Part shown: positions 10,717 to 21,154 of the stretch, piece after piece
How positions within the stretch are numbered: the stretch's first letter is position 1
How the letters are laid out: each line of letters starts with the position of its first letter
From: Thermothielavioides terrestris NRRL 8126
Taxonomy: Eukaryota; Ascomycota; Sordariomycetes; Sordariales; Chaetomiaceae
DNA length: 64,000 nucleotides
Direction: 5' to 3'
NCBI RefSeq assembly: GCF_000226115.1
Contig: NC_016461.1
Coordinates: forward strand, 2,666,001-2,730,000
Position numbers and translations under genes: made by a program
Notes under the pieces: model-generated
Databases searched by the model: none
What the model saw: the letters and a program-made list of their open reading frames with translations, nothing else
What the model was told of the DNA's origin: nothing

Positions 10717-12144
10717 TTAAGCCTTCAAGCCCCCCTTCCGCCTGTACAACAGCAACCGTGACGCCAGAAAGAGCACCGTTGCCGCCAGCAGCCCGAAGGC
10801 GGCGTACAGGATGGTCCCCAGCCACTCGGGGTTGCGTTCGTCGCCCAGAATCGCCCCGGCAATCGGGGTCCCGAGCAGGATGGCGATGCCGAAGACGACG
10901 AAGCTCATGCCCATCCTCGCGCCGACGCGGCCCATGTCGGGCGCGAGGCTGACGATGACGCTCGGCGCCAGGCTGACCAGGCCGCCCGAGAAGGCGCCGT
11001 AGAGCAGCGCGTAGACGATCGACCCGGCCAAGTTGCGGATGCCCAACCAGCCGAACACGAGCACGGCGCTGGCGAACGTGCACGCGAGCATCATGTTGAG
11101 CGACCCCCAGCGGTCGGCGAGCGCGTTGGGCACGATGCGCCCGACGATGGACCCGGCGTTGAGCAGCGTCACCAGGTACGGCGCGAAGCTGTCGGACGCG
11201 ACCCGGTGCGACGTGGCGTACAGCGAGATGTAGAAGAAGGTGACGTACAGCGTCAGGAAGGCGAACAGCCCGCCGGCAACGAACAAGATGAACGGCACGT
11301 CCGTCAGCGCGCTGCGGTCGATGATGCCGCGCCGCCCCTTGCCCGACGGCGGCAGGCGCGTGCGCATGAACGCGATCGGCACGACCGAGAGGCCCAGCAG
11401 GATGAAGGCGATGGCGCGCGTGGCCCAGCCGAAGCCGACGCGCGGCTCCAGCCGGCTGAAGATGATGGGGAACACGGCGCCGGCGACGGGCGAGCCCGCG
11501 CTGGACAGGCCGAGCGCCAGCGCCCGGTGCCGCGCGAAGTACTGGCCCAGGATCGCCGCCGACGGCAGGAACGTCAGCCCCATCCCGATCCCCATCGTGA
11601 CCCCCTGCGCCAGCATGACCTGCCAGTAGGCCGCGCACAGCGACGTCATGAACTGGCCCAGCACGATCAGGAACAAGCCCGTCAGCAGCAGCGCGCGGAA
11701 GTAGCCCGCGTCGTACAGCGGGCCCGCGAACACGCCCACCAGGAACAGCAGCGCGCCTTGGATCGAGCCGATCCACGAGATCTGGCTCGAGCTGTGGTCG
11801 CGCAGCAGCTCCGTCTCGTAGTAGGCCTGGAACACGCCGAACGAGTTGATCACGCCCCACGTGTTGACCAGCACCGCCGCCGACCCGGCCACCTGCAGCC
11901 AGGCGGTCAGGCCGCCGTCCGGGGGCGGGTCCGGGGCCGCCGGCGGTGGCGGCGGCGGCGCGCGCTCTTCTTCGTCGGAATCGGGGGCGCCGTCTGCTGG
12001 CGTGGGCCCCGCCGCCGCGCTCGTGGTGGTGGTCTCGGGCGTCTTGTCAATGACGTCGTCGTCGTCCCGCATCCGCATCGACGCTCCGGCTTCGGTCCGG
12101 TCCGACTCGGAGTTGTAGTTGGCTTTTTCGGTGTCTTGCTCCAT
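10717..12144 (-). CDS. MFS permease, monocarboxylate-transporter (MCT) type
   Basis: Intronless, 475 aa. A disordered acidic/Pro-rich cytosolic N-terminus (about 75 residues) is followed by PPDGGLTAWLQVAGS, the entry motif of fungal MCT-family permeases, and twelve hydrophobic segments with a loop near residue 245 (RTRLPPSGKGRRG). Motifs include GWATRAIAF and the conserved FYISLYATS segment. Fungal members of this group include the riboflavin carrier Mch5 and other carriers without proven substrate, so transport of a small organic acid or vitamin across the plasma membrane is likely but the substrate is unknown. It shares its family with the permease at 19016..20694, but the gene structures differ (no intron here, three there), so recent duplication is unlikely. 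Confidence 0.88.
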   Translation of the reverse strand: MEQDTEKANYNSESDRTEAGASMRMRDDDDVIDKTPETTTTSAAAGPTPADGAPDSDEEERAPPPPPPAAPDPPPDGGLTAWLQVAGSAAVLVNTWGVINSFGVFQAYYETELLRDHSSSQISWIGSIQGALLFLVGVFAGPLYDAGYFRALLLTGLFLIVLGQFMTSLCAAYWQVMLAQGVTMGIGMGLTFLPSAAILGQYFARHRALALGLSSAGSPVAGAVFPIIFSRLEPRVGFGWATRAIAFILLGLSVVPIAFMRTRLPPSGKGRRGIIDRSALTDVPFILFVAGGLFAFLTLYVTFFYISLYATSHRVASDSFAPYLVTLLNAGSIVGRIVPNALADRWGSLNMMLACTFASAVLVFGWLGIRNLAGSIVYALLYGAFSGGLVSLAPSVIVSLAPDMGRVGARMGMSFVVFGIAILLGTPIAGAILGDERNPEWLGTILYAAFGLLAATVLFLASRLLLYRRKGGLKA

Positions 12145-13826
12145 CGCGGCCGCTCTCGGCGCCCCGGCCTGGCTCTCTCCTCTCCGGGACGGAACCGACG
12201 GGTGAGCTCCAGGTAACGGTGGATATTCTAGGTTTCGAGAGGAGATTGATCGGATCTAATCTAGATCCGGGATCTGGAGGGGGTCTGGGGCGGGAGAGGC
12301 CGGAGGTGTGAGTCGTCAACGCTTAAGTTCTCCAGATCTCCGCTCTCTCGACGCAACCTGCGAGGGCGAACTGTTGAGCTCTTGGGGATCTGGTTGAAGG
12401 ACTCCCCATTCCTGCCCGGGCCATGGTGCTTTTCTATTCTTTCCATGACTCAAGGGTTGAAAATGAGAATCTAATCAATCCCGCCGACTCGGTTCGGATA
12501 TAACAAGGGTGTAAGTTCCGTACTGCTGACGTAGCATTAGTGAGGATGGGGCCCCCTCGCCGAGATGCAGTGCAGTGCATTCAAACCCCAACCCCACCAC
12601 CCATGAGTGCAGCCTCGCGGTTCCCAGGGGGGGTCGGTCCCCTGGATGGCGTGCTAGACGGCTCGCGGTTCGGCTCCATGACTGTTTGTCGGAAGGGCGC
12701 GCGGATAGCGTTGCCGGCAAATCGCATTTCTAAGAATTGCGTTGTGGGTATGGCTCTGTGGGCCATTTCTCATCTACTGGGCGCCGTTCAACGGACATCT
12801 TCTTACGTGTGATATCTGGGAAGACCCTGTCGAAGGGCTGGATTCCAAATTGAAGCTTTGTCAACGGATTTGAAAGAATGGAGACGAAGGGTGGATTATC
12901 CTTTTGCCGCTCTGTTGGGAGCTCCCATGACCGGTTACAAACGGTTGGGAGCTGAGAGCGAGCCCCTATCCGCCCCACCACCAACCTCGGATACCGAAAA
13001 GGTGGGTGGGTTCTTTTTCTGTTTAGTGATACGGGAGCCCTACACGGGATTAGTGATATCAGTGATGCCGCCGCCATCAAGTGCAATACAGTTTAGCGTG
13101 GCCGGACAGCGTGGCTTCTACAAATACACGCCTGCCCTGCCCGGCTTCCGCCGGCTGACTTTGGGGCCGGACGGTGACGACGGTGTGGGGTCTGCCGGCG
13201 TTGTCGGAGCGGGCTGGGACTCTACAGTGTCTGCGGAGCTGCGTTGCTGGTGCGGCTCTTGGCAAATATTGTGATCGATCTGCAAGTGGAATACGGAATA
13301 ATCCTCCGGGGGGTAGGATGATGACTCTCCGAGAGACCGCTTGGGGTCTTTCAGGGTGATGGGCTTTGAGGCCGGATGGGATCGATGCTATACATCACGC
13401 GAGTCTGGACTCCCGGCGCCGATGCCTCGTTGAACCTCGTTGCATGAACCTGGATTGTAGCGGCCTTTTGATGTGATTGACGACCAGTGGCTTAAACCTC
13501 GCTCGAGCAGAAACAAGAAGCAGTGATGGTATGTATGCATATATCGCCAACATGATCAGATCCCCAGCAACTCCAAGAGTCCGTCCACACCGCGAATTCC
13601 AGCCAGACCCAGCGCGCCCCAGGACTCCGAGACAACAAGGGCGGAACAAGGGGGGTCTCCGTATATACACAGACATGCTGCCAGCCTCAGACCTGGGTAT
13701 CCATCCAACCGCTCCCCTCCCTTTCACTTCATATCCCATATCCCAAACTCAAGTTCCACTCCCAGGTCGGGGTCTCATTACTCATCATTACTCGCAAGAT
13801 ATCCCCAGATATCGATCAGCTAAATC
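12145..13826. other. Gene-free stretch
   Basis: About 1.7 kb. It includes the promoter of the MCT-type permease (start 12144) and the 3' flank of the next gene. Open frames here are short and without motifs. Confidence 0.45.
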
Positions 13827-15367
13827 TCATGGCAGCGCACTGGACGGCTCAATCACAATCTGCGGCACCTGGGACAGCCTCAGGCTGGGCAATCTGGGCA
13901 CCCCGCTACGTCCGCCGTTGCCGTCGCCGTCGCCGCCTCCCTGTCCCTGAGCCTGCGCAGCCAGATCGCCCATGTGGGCGGACAGCCGGTTATTCCGCCT
14001 CTCGGCGGGGCCGGGGCCGGGGCCGGGGCCGGGATACTCCGGCGGCGGATCCGGGTAGGGGCTGGCGCGGCCGGAGACGTCCGAGTTGCGGCGCGAGTGC
14101 AGCGGCGTCACGTCGTCGAGGCTGACCTCGTCGTAGCCCGGCGGCGGCATCCCGGCGTCGCCCAGGTCGGCGTCCTCGGCGTCGATGAGCTCCGGGCTGG
14201 ACCCGGCCCGCGGCGTGGTCGCCGCGCTGGGCGTCGGAATGCGCGGCGTCGTGGCGCCCGAGTTCGTCCGCGACCGCATCCGTCCCGCGCTCGCCAGGCT
14301 GTACGCCCCGCTCCCGCCCGTGGCCAGCACGCCGGGCGAATCGGGCCGGTCCTGCAGCGAGCGGGCCGCGTCGATGCTCAGCGAGGCGCTGGCGCTGCGG
14401 TCCCGCCGCTGGAACAGGCTGTCGGCGGCGATGCTGGCGGCGTCCGACAGCAGGCCGACGCGCTCGGTGCTCTCGGTGCTGTTGGCGCGGACGCGGGTGC
14501 CGTCGGCGCGGGCGATGCCGACGTCGGCGTACGAGACGCTGCTGACGGCGCGGTGGTGGCGGGTCTGGCGGATGCGCTCGTGCTCCTGGCGCAGCTCGTC
14601 GATCTCGGCCTCGTTCTGGGCGGCGCGCTCGCGGGCGCGCTGGCGCAGCTCGCGCAGCGCAACCAGGTCGTTGGCCTCGCGCGCCTCGCGCCGCTGCTGG
14701 CGCCGCTCCTCGCGCTCGGCCAGCTGCCGCCGCCGCGCCTCCCGGATCCGGTACAGCGCTTCCATCTCCTCGTCCCGCAGCGCCTCCTCCTCCTCGGCCG
14801 TCCGCATCTCCACCACCACGTCGATCCCGTCGCGCTCGCCCTCGCGCCCGAGCACGAGCTCGTTCTCGGTCGCCTTCGGCCGGTACGCGGGCAGCGTCAT
14901 GACGCTGCGGATAGAGGTGTTGCGGTCGATGCCGGCACCGTCGGTCGTGGAGCCATTGGTGCCGCTGGTCTGCGCCTGGGCGTCGTTTAATGCGTCCTCG
15001 AGGTTGTCCTGGTTGGCCCGGTTGATCTGGCGGGTGAAAGGGCCGTCTTCCTCGCGCAGCGCGGGTTGATAGGCATGGGCCGAGCGGAACCGTCGGCGGT
15101 ACACGTGGCGAGCAATAAACGCGAGGATGACGGCGCCGGCGATGCCAGCGAAGACGGACAAGATGATCTACGGAGTACAGGAGGTTAGCTTTGGGTCTGC
15201 CTGCCAAGAGCGGGGCTGCTGAAGCTCACTTGGACCTGGTGTGGATTGGGCTTTCCGGAGGCATCACGGCGCTGGGATATCGAGGTATCGGCCACTTGCA
15301 GCGTTGCCGGTACTGGGACTGGGACTGGGAACGGGACTGGTATGGGTATCCGGAATGGCGGAGACAT
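13827..15367 (-). CDS. Single-pass membrane protein with Glu/Arg coiled coil and Pro/Ser tail
   Basis: Exons 15367..15230 and 15167..13827 (62-bp intron, GTGAGC to CGTAG) give 492 aa. After a short Pro/Val-rich lumenal N-terminus, the splice creates IILSVFAGIAGAVILAFIAR followed by HVYRRRFR: one transmembrane helix with a basic stop-transfer flank. Residues of the cytosolic part include a long Glu/Arg-rich segment (EEEEALRDEEMEALYRIREA and on to EIDELRQEHERIRQ) predicted as coiled coil, then a Ser/Pro-rich disordered tail with PPPGYDEVSL and PPPEYPGPGP, PY-like motifs that could recruit Nedd4-type ubiquitin ligases. The start is uncertain: an upstream exon could add a signal peptide, because the frame upstream of 15367 has no ATG before a stop. 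Function unknown. Confidence 0.7.
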
Positions 15368-17643
15368 TGCGGCGTCGGCGGCGAGCACGACCGGCAGGGA
15401 CGAGAGGGTCAATGGGCGAATTCGAAATTATCAGCGCTATTACGAAGCGCAGGGCCTCATGGGCATTGCGCTGTTCCCCTCCAGGGGGGATTAGGGGAGG
15501 TGTTTGCTGTCCTGTGAATGTCGCTTGCGCAGTACACGGCTTCCAGGCTGCGGTGCGGTGATATCCGGGACTGAGGCCCAGACCCCAGGAGGGGTTTTCG
15601 TCAGCTCCGCGTAACGTGGGATGGTCGCACACCAACCGGCCACTCTGTCGAAAATCGAAATGGGAATCGTCGCAGATCGTCGTCGTGGGGGCAGAGGGAA
15701 GAGCAGCAGAAAATGCGGGATTGAGAAGAGACGAGAGGAGAGTTTCGTCTTTCCGCCTTCCCCCACGAGGCACTGCTAGGTTGTTCAGGTAACGTTGTAC
15801 CTGAGTGTGGCCCTCCGTTGGTGCCATGCCGCCCTGGCCCCTTCGTCAACAAGCCGGTAAGGCTGGCCAGGCAGGCCACCCAGTGAAAGGCCCAGGCTCC
15901 AGCGCAGGGCATCGGGGGCCTAGTGAAGGCAGTGTAATGGGAGCCCCACAGAAGCCCCGGGCAGGGTACAAGCCAGGCTCGGCTCCTGCCTGATTTTCCT
16001 TGAATTCCGATCTTCACCACTGTCGACGCTCCACTGGCCGCGCCGTTGCGCTTACAATGAACATCCACCAGCCCCAAATAATCCGTACACCATTCTGTTT
16101 CTCTCCTTCTCGGAAGAGCGAAACTACATCGGTACCTGGGGTACTGTAGATACTCTGGCTTATCGCATGCAAACCTTGTCCGTGAGAGAGATGAGAGCCG
16201 GAAATTTCGAATGCAGGGGAAAAGGCGAACACAAGTACGACAGGATCTGGTCCAATGTCCCCATTTTGCAACAATCAGGCAAATTCCCGCTATCGTCGCA
16301 AGTCCTGCAGCCCACCGTTCAACATACCAGGTACCGTGGATAGTATGCAACCATTTGGAGCCGCCTCGAGCCAGGACAATTCGAAGCGCTCACCCAACTG
16401 GATCCAGCATATACTATGACATGGACAAGTGTACGGAAACTATGTATGTTAACGCGGCGTCGCGAGTGCCGCACTTCGCCGTCTGCAGGGGCGATATCTC
16501 AGGTACCTGATCTGCCTTCCTCCGGAGCTCCAGGTTAGGGACCGGAAGGACCTCGTGAGGACCTCGTTGCACGAGGGCCGGGGCCCATGGGGACGCACCC
16601 TCGCATGCAACCAGATGCCAACGCTCCCTTCGTCGAAAACAAAAAGCAGACTGGTGTTGTGTCCGCCTTCTGCCCCGCCAGATGCTGTACCTTGCAGCAA
16701 ACAGCAGCAGCAGGTCTTTGGTAGATTTCTGAGCACGAAACATACAGAGCAGTGTACACTACGAAGTAAACTCGTATTAACCCGCCGTTTCGCACCTGTC
16801 CTCCACGCTCTGAATCTGAGTCAGCCTGCCGATCGCGCCAGCGGCCGCATCCTTCAAGACCACCCCACCTTCGAATCAGCGACAGAAAGGAACACGAGAA
16901 TGCGAGTACCACACGTACTGTGTCGTGCAATCCGTCCGGCACCACTCGGGACGTCGCATTGCTGTGGCCAACCCTTGCAGGTCGCGTCGGCCGCCACTGC
17001 CAGCTTCATCACTGGGCCTGGTTGACGTCAACCCGTTTGGGAGGCATTTTTCGAGCGCCAAATCTGTTAGTGTGGTGGTAAGGAAAGAGCGTTGTAAAAG
17101 GGGGCGCAGACTCGATTCATCGCCATTTCCAGCACACAATAAAAAAACAAGTCCTTGTTGACCGCTCTCCGGGGAATGACTGCGACATAGGAGATTACTT
17201 GTTCAAGATGCCCAGCATATGCAAGGCCGGCCCCCCCAAAAAGGTGAAATCTTGCGACAAGGAGTTTCGGTAACTATCAGGCCCCAACCAACGAAGATCC
17301 GGCAGTTTGGTCATCGGTAACCAACCGCTGCGCTGGGGCGCGGAACGCCGGCCATGACCGGCCCGGCTCCGCCACCCCGGGTCCTCACCGGCCGACGGCC
17401 CCACTGTTACTTCACATGAACAGGAAGAAGCCGACGAACCGGATGCGTCGAATCAACTTGTACTCCGCAACCGTCGGTTTGGATTCAATGCATGCCACTC
17501 GCTTCCAGACTTCCGTCCGAGTTTTGGCCCAGTATTTTGGGCGAAGCCGTAACTATATCGGGCGTTCATCCCTTGGATCGCTCGGATCAACGGCTCATCG
17601 ACCTCGGCTACCTACCCCGGCTCTAAACCGCCAGTTATCCGGC
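15368..17643. other. Gene-free stretch
   Basis: About 2.3 kb. The last 230 bases (from 17416) are open in frame with the RraA-like gene and may be its 5' leader or an N-terminal extension. Otherwise no gene, RNA or clear repeat is seen. Confidence 0.45.
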
Positions 17644-18560
17644 ATGGCTGCCGCGAGCGTCCCAGACTCCCACGATCCCATCGTGAGAGCACTTCAAGAG
17701 TACACCACGTAGGTCGTCGGCTGCCAGTTTCACGCTCAGAACCCTGTGAGTCGGCATAACGCTCAACACACGCGCAGTTGCGACGTCGCCGACGCGCTGG
17801 TCAAGCTCGAGGTCTACCACGGCGGCTTCCTGCCCGGCATCACTCTGTGGTCGCCGCGGCGGCAGGACGGGCCGACCAAGATCGTCGGCCCGGCGTACAC
17901 GGTGCAGTACGCGCCGGCGCACGACGGGCGGCCCAAGTGGCCGAGCCATTACGTCAGTCCGGCCTTGTCTCGGTGCCCTAAATTCCGACGTCGAGCCTGG
18001 AATTGGTGTGGGAGGGATACTGAACTGAGCCTGTATGCAGATTGACTCAGTCCCGCCCGGCGCCGTCGTCTTCGTCACATGCTCCCCGCCGACGTCCAAC
18101 GCGCTCTACGGAGGGCTGATGAGCACGCGCGCCAAGGCCAGCGGCGCCGTCGGCTCCGTCATCGATGGCCGCTTCCGCGACGTGCAGGAGCAGAGGGATC
18201 TGGACTACCCGGTGCGTTGACCGTCTGCCTCTATTGTTGCTGAGACGGACCCGACCGAGGGAAGCTCACTGAGCGGCGCAGGTCTTCGCCCGAGACGTAG
18301 GCACCACACCGCCCGGTCCGCTGTTCAAGGTCGTCGCCGTCAACGAGCCGGTCACGGTCGACAATGATGGGCAGGATGTCGTCATCCATCCTGGGGATTA
18401 TCTCGTCGGGGACGCGAACGGCGTGGTTGTGCTGCCCAAGGGACTGGCCGAGCGGGCGCTGCCGCTGATGGCGAAGCAAGTCGAGGCCGACGCGAAGATG
18501 GCGGCGGAGATCCGGAAGGGCATGACGTTCACAGAGGCCAGCAAGCGCTTCCGGTCGTGA
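17644..18560 (+). CDS. RraA-fold protein (HMG/CHA aldolase-like)
   Basis: Four exons: 17644..17708, 17778..17952, 18041..18211, 18282..18560, total 229 aa. Introns are 69, 88 and 70 bp; the second has the less usual donor GTCAGT. The core reads TCDVADALVKL at the start and YGGLMSTRAKASGAVGSVI then DGRFRDVQE, the RraA/class II pyruvate-aldolase signature; the Arg-Asp in DGRFRD are the conserved substrate/metal-site residues of 4-hydroxy-4-methyl-2-oxoglutarate / 4-carboxy-4-hydroxy-2-oxoadipate aldolases. The C-terminus carries PGDYLVGDANGVVVLP, also typical. A metal-dependent retro-aldol or decarboxylase role on an oxo-acid is likely; real RNase E inhibition is not expected in a fungus. Upstream codons from 17488 or 17416 could add an N-terminal presequence. 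It is convergent with the MCT permease at 19016. Confidence 0.88.
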
Positions 18561-19015
18561 GGTAGGTGTTGCTGCACTGACCGGTATGAAAGAAAAGAGA
18601 TTACAGTCTTGAACGCCTTACCCGGGCCTGGAAGGATATAGCGCCCTGTACAGAATACATTGGTCTGAACTTCGATTCGAGCCACTCGTTTACTTTCTTA
18701 CTTTTCTAGCAGGGTATCTATTCTTTCAGGACCTCGTGAAACAGAGGTCATATAAGCGGCTGCGGCTTGTATGCAAGTAACACTTCCCCCCCAAACATGA
18801 GTTCGTGGTGTAATTAGCACCGCAGTCGGCGGGCGATTACGCGAGCTCTAGCGATGATACCATCCAACCCGTATCTTTCCTTTTTTCCCTTTTTATTCAC
18901 CGCCATGATGAGTGCAGATTCCACCGATTACCCGCCGGGCCAAACAAATGACCACCATACTTTGCCACCACCTCCCGCTCAACCCCCATCTTCCCCCCAG
19001 CTGCTAAATACCTGC
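18561..19015. other. Convergent intergenic spacer
   Basis: The 3' regions of the RraA-like gene and the permease meet here. No gene seen. Confidence 0.5.
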
Positions 19016-20694
19016 CTACTTCTCACCAGCTCTTCTCTTGCCCTTCTCAGCCAGCCAAAAAGCCCCCGCGAGCAGCCCCGTGCCGGCCAACATGACTACC
19101 CCGCAGAAGACGATCAGGCCCATCAGGTCCTCCTCCCCATCCGCACCGCCGCCGCCGCCGGCTCCGGCGGCCGACCTGGCCATTATGGCCCCCTGGACGG
19201 GCAGGCCGGTCAGGCTGGCCAGCGCGACGACGGCGAAGAAGGTGCCGACGACGGCGCCGAGGTCGCGCGCGTGGCCCCCGGCGACCTCGATCAGCGCCGG
19301 CGTCATCAGCGAGACGTACGCGCCCGACGCGAAGCCGAAGACCAGCGCGAAGACGACCAGCCCGCCGAGCGAGCGGCGGTAGTTGATCGGCAGCCAGATC
19401 ACGAGGATCGAGACGGCTGCGGCCAGGGAGCACGTCGCCATCGTCCGGAGCGAGGAGCCGACCCGGTCCGAGTAGATGTTGGGCAGGATGCGGCCTGGGA
19501 TGGAGACGGCGCTGCAAAGGATGTAACGTGTTAGTGTTGCTTGGGAGCGAAACAACTGAGCTGCTTTGTTCGGGATGGAAGGACCGCTTACTTGATGATG
19601 GCGACGGTGTAGAGACTGAGACCCGCCGTCGAGGGCGTGCTGGAGGCGAACAGGGGCAGGTAGTCGAAGGGGCCGAAGATGCCCCAGTAGACGAGAAAGT
19701 TGCCGCACACGAACAGGAGGTACGTCGGCTTCTTGAAGGTCGCGAAGCTAATCAGGGACCGGCGCCCAGCCCAGCCTTTGGGCGGGAGCGGGCTCGACAC
19801 GAGAAGGATGGCGACGGCGAGCATGACGCCGATCATGAGCGCCGTGTACCGCATCGTGGCGCGGAAGCCGATCTGGTCAAATAGCCGGGCGAGCATGATG
19901 GGGAACACAACGCCGCCTACAAGGACGGAACGGCTGTTAGCCGGCTTAACCAGAGGACGGACGGGCACCCAGCACAGCGAGACCCTTACCGCACGAGCTG
20001 CCGCTCGAGACGATGCCCAATACCATCGCCCTCCTCCTCCTGAAATACTGGCCCGCCGCCACGAGGCCCGGGATGAAGGCGCCGGCGGCGCCGAGGCCAA
20101 AGCAGAGGGACTGCGCCAGGAAGATCTGCCAGTACCGGGTCGCAAAGGACAGCGCGATGAGACCGCCGACGGAGAAGGCGAAGGCCGGGATGAGGATCGC
20201 GCGGACCCCGAACATGTCGACGCCCAGGCCGACGGGCTGCGACAGGAAGAACATCAGGAACAGCTGGGTGGTCAGGATCCACGAGATGTTGGACGACGAC
20301 TCGTCCGGCAGGATCTCCTTCTCGTAGACATATTGGAACGTGCCGAGGCTGGATGGCGGGTTAGATAGGTGCCTCAACGTTGTTCATTCTGTGACGTGAG
20401 AGGAGCAGTGTCTGTGACGGAAGAGATGCAGTGATGTGGTGTAGTAGCAGGAGGAAAGCAGAGGGGCAGGAAGGGAACGAGCGAGCTTGGTTCTCACGCA
20501 TTGATAAAGCCAAACGAGCAGAACTGGCAGAGCCACCCGCCGGCTACGGTAAGCCAGGCACGGACACCACCATCGGGAGGGACGAATTCTTCGGGGCGAG
20601 GTGCTGGCGCCTCGGGCGTGTCGAGCGGCGGCGTCGAGGTCCCTGTAAGTGAGGGTGGGCCGGCCACGTCTTTCTGCACCGCATTTGCTGCCAT
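19016..20694 (-). CDS. MFS permease, MCT type, divergent from a Zn2Cys6 gene
   Basis: Four exons: 20694..20498, 20348..19990, 19916..19592, 19511..19016, total 458 aa. Donors are GTGAGA, GTAAGG and GTAAGC; acceptors CCAG, GTAG and GCAG. The N-terminus ends in EFVPPDGGVRAWLTVAGGWL, the MCT entry motif, and continues LGTFQYVYEKEILPDESSSN after the first splice. Later family features are YFRRRRAMVLGIVSSGSS and SDRVGSSLRTMATC. Twelve membrane helices are expected in the plasma membrane. The gene shares a 460-bp promoter with the Zn2Cys6 regulator and lies tail-to-tail with the RraA-like enzyme, so it may import or export that enzyme's substrate; this is inference from position only. Confidence 0.88.
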
Positions 20695-20820
20695 TTCGGC
20701 CAGGTCAAGATGTAGCCACTGTCGTAGTACGGTTATGGGGAGGAACTACGGCCTGCAGTCCATTGCCAAAGGAGAGGAGGATGGACTGGTTTTGAGTGTT
20801 TGTGCAGTTGACCCCAATAA

Positions 20821-20842
20821 GGGGGGGGGGGGGGGGGGGGGG
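20821..20842 (+). repeat. Poly(G) tract, 22 nt
   Basis: Uninterrupted run of 22 G in the divergent promoter. It could form quadruplex structure, or be a length artefact of assembly. Confidence 0.9.
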
Positions 20843-21033
20843 TCCGCGGAGCATCCATGGAGAGACTGGCCGCTGGCCATGATGTCGAGGGGGGAGCCAT
20901 GACTCCTCGACAAAAATGACCTGTCCCTGGGCAACTTTTGGAGACCCCATGCAAGGGCAAATGGAGCAGGCTGTAGTATGTCAATTGCCTTCCTGCGTTG
21001 TGCGTAGGATCGGATCCGGAATGTGGGAATGGG

Positions 21034-21052
21034 CCCGCGGATGATCCGCGGG
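21034..21052. promoter_or_regulatory. Perfect inverted repeat with CGG-N5-CCG core
   Basis: CCCGCGG and CCGCGGG are exact inverted copies around the 5-nt spacer ATGAT, giving a CGG-N5-CCG core about 100 bp upstream of the Zn2Cys6 gene start. Spacing between CGG triplets is what distinguishes targets of individual Zn2Cys6 factors. Confidence 0.55.
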
Positions 21053-21154
21053 TCTCCCACACACGCTAACTGCCAGGCCTCTTTCTCCCCGACTCAGCAG
21101 CCTCCACGGATCTTCCGACGCCGCCCGTTCTCGCCGGACACAGCATTGTTCATC

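Larger units (their letters stand above)
20695..21154. promoter_or_regulatory. Bidirectional promoter, permease / Zn2Cys6 regulator
   Basis: The two start codons are 460 bp apart and divergent. The stretch holds a 22-nt G tract (20821..20842), a CGGATCCG palindrome (21011..21018) and a longer inverted repeat (21034..21052). CGG half sites facing each other are the usual target form for Zn2Cys6 dimers, so autoregulation together with control of the permease is plausible. Confidence 0.5.

Noticed and set aside
13974..15069. Long plus-strand frames of 294-338 codons
   Set aside because: Arg/Ala-rich shadows of the membrane-protein gene on the opposite strand.
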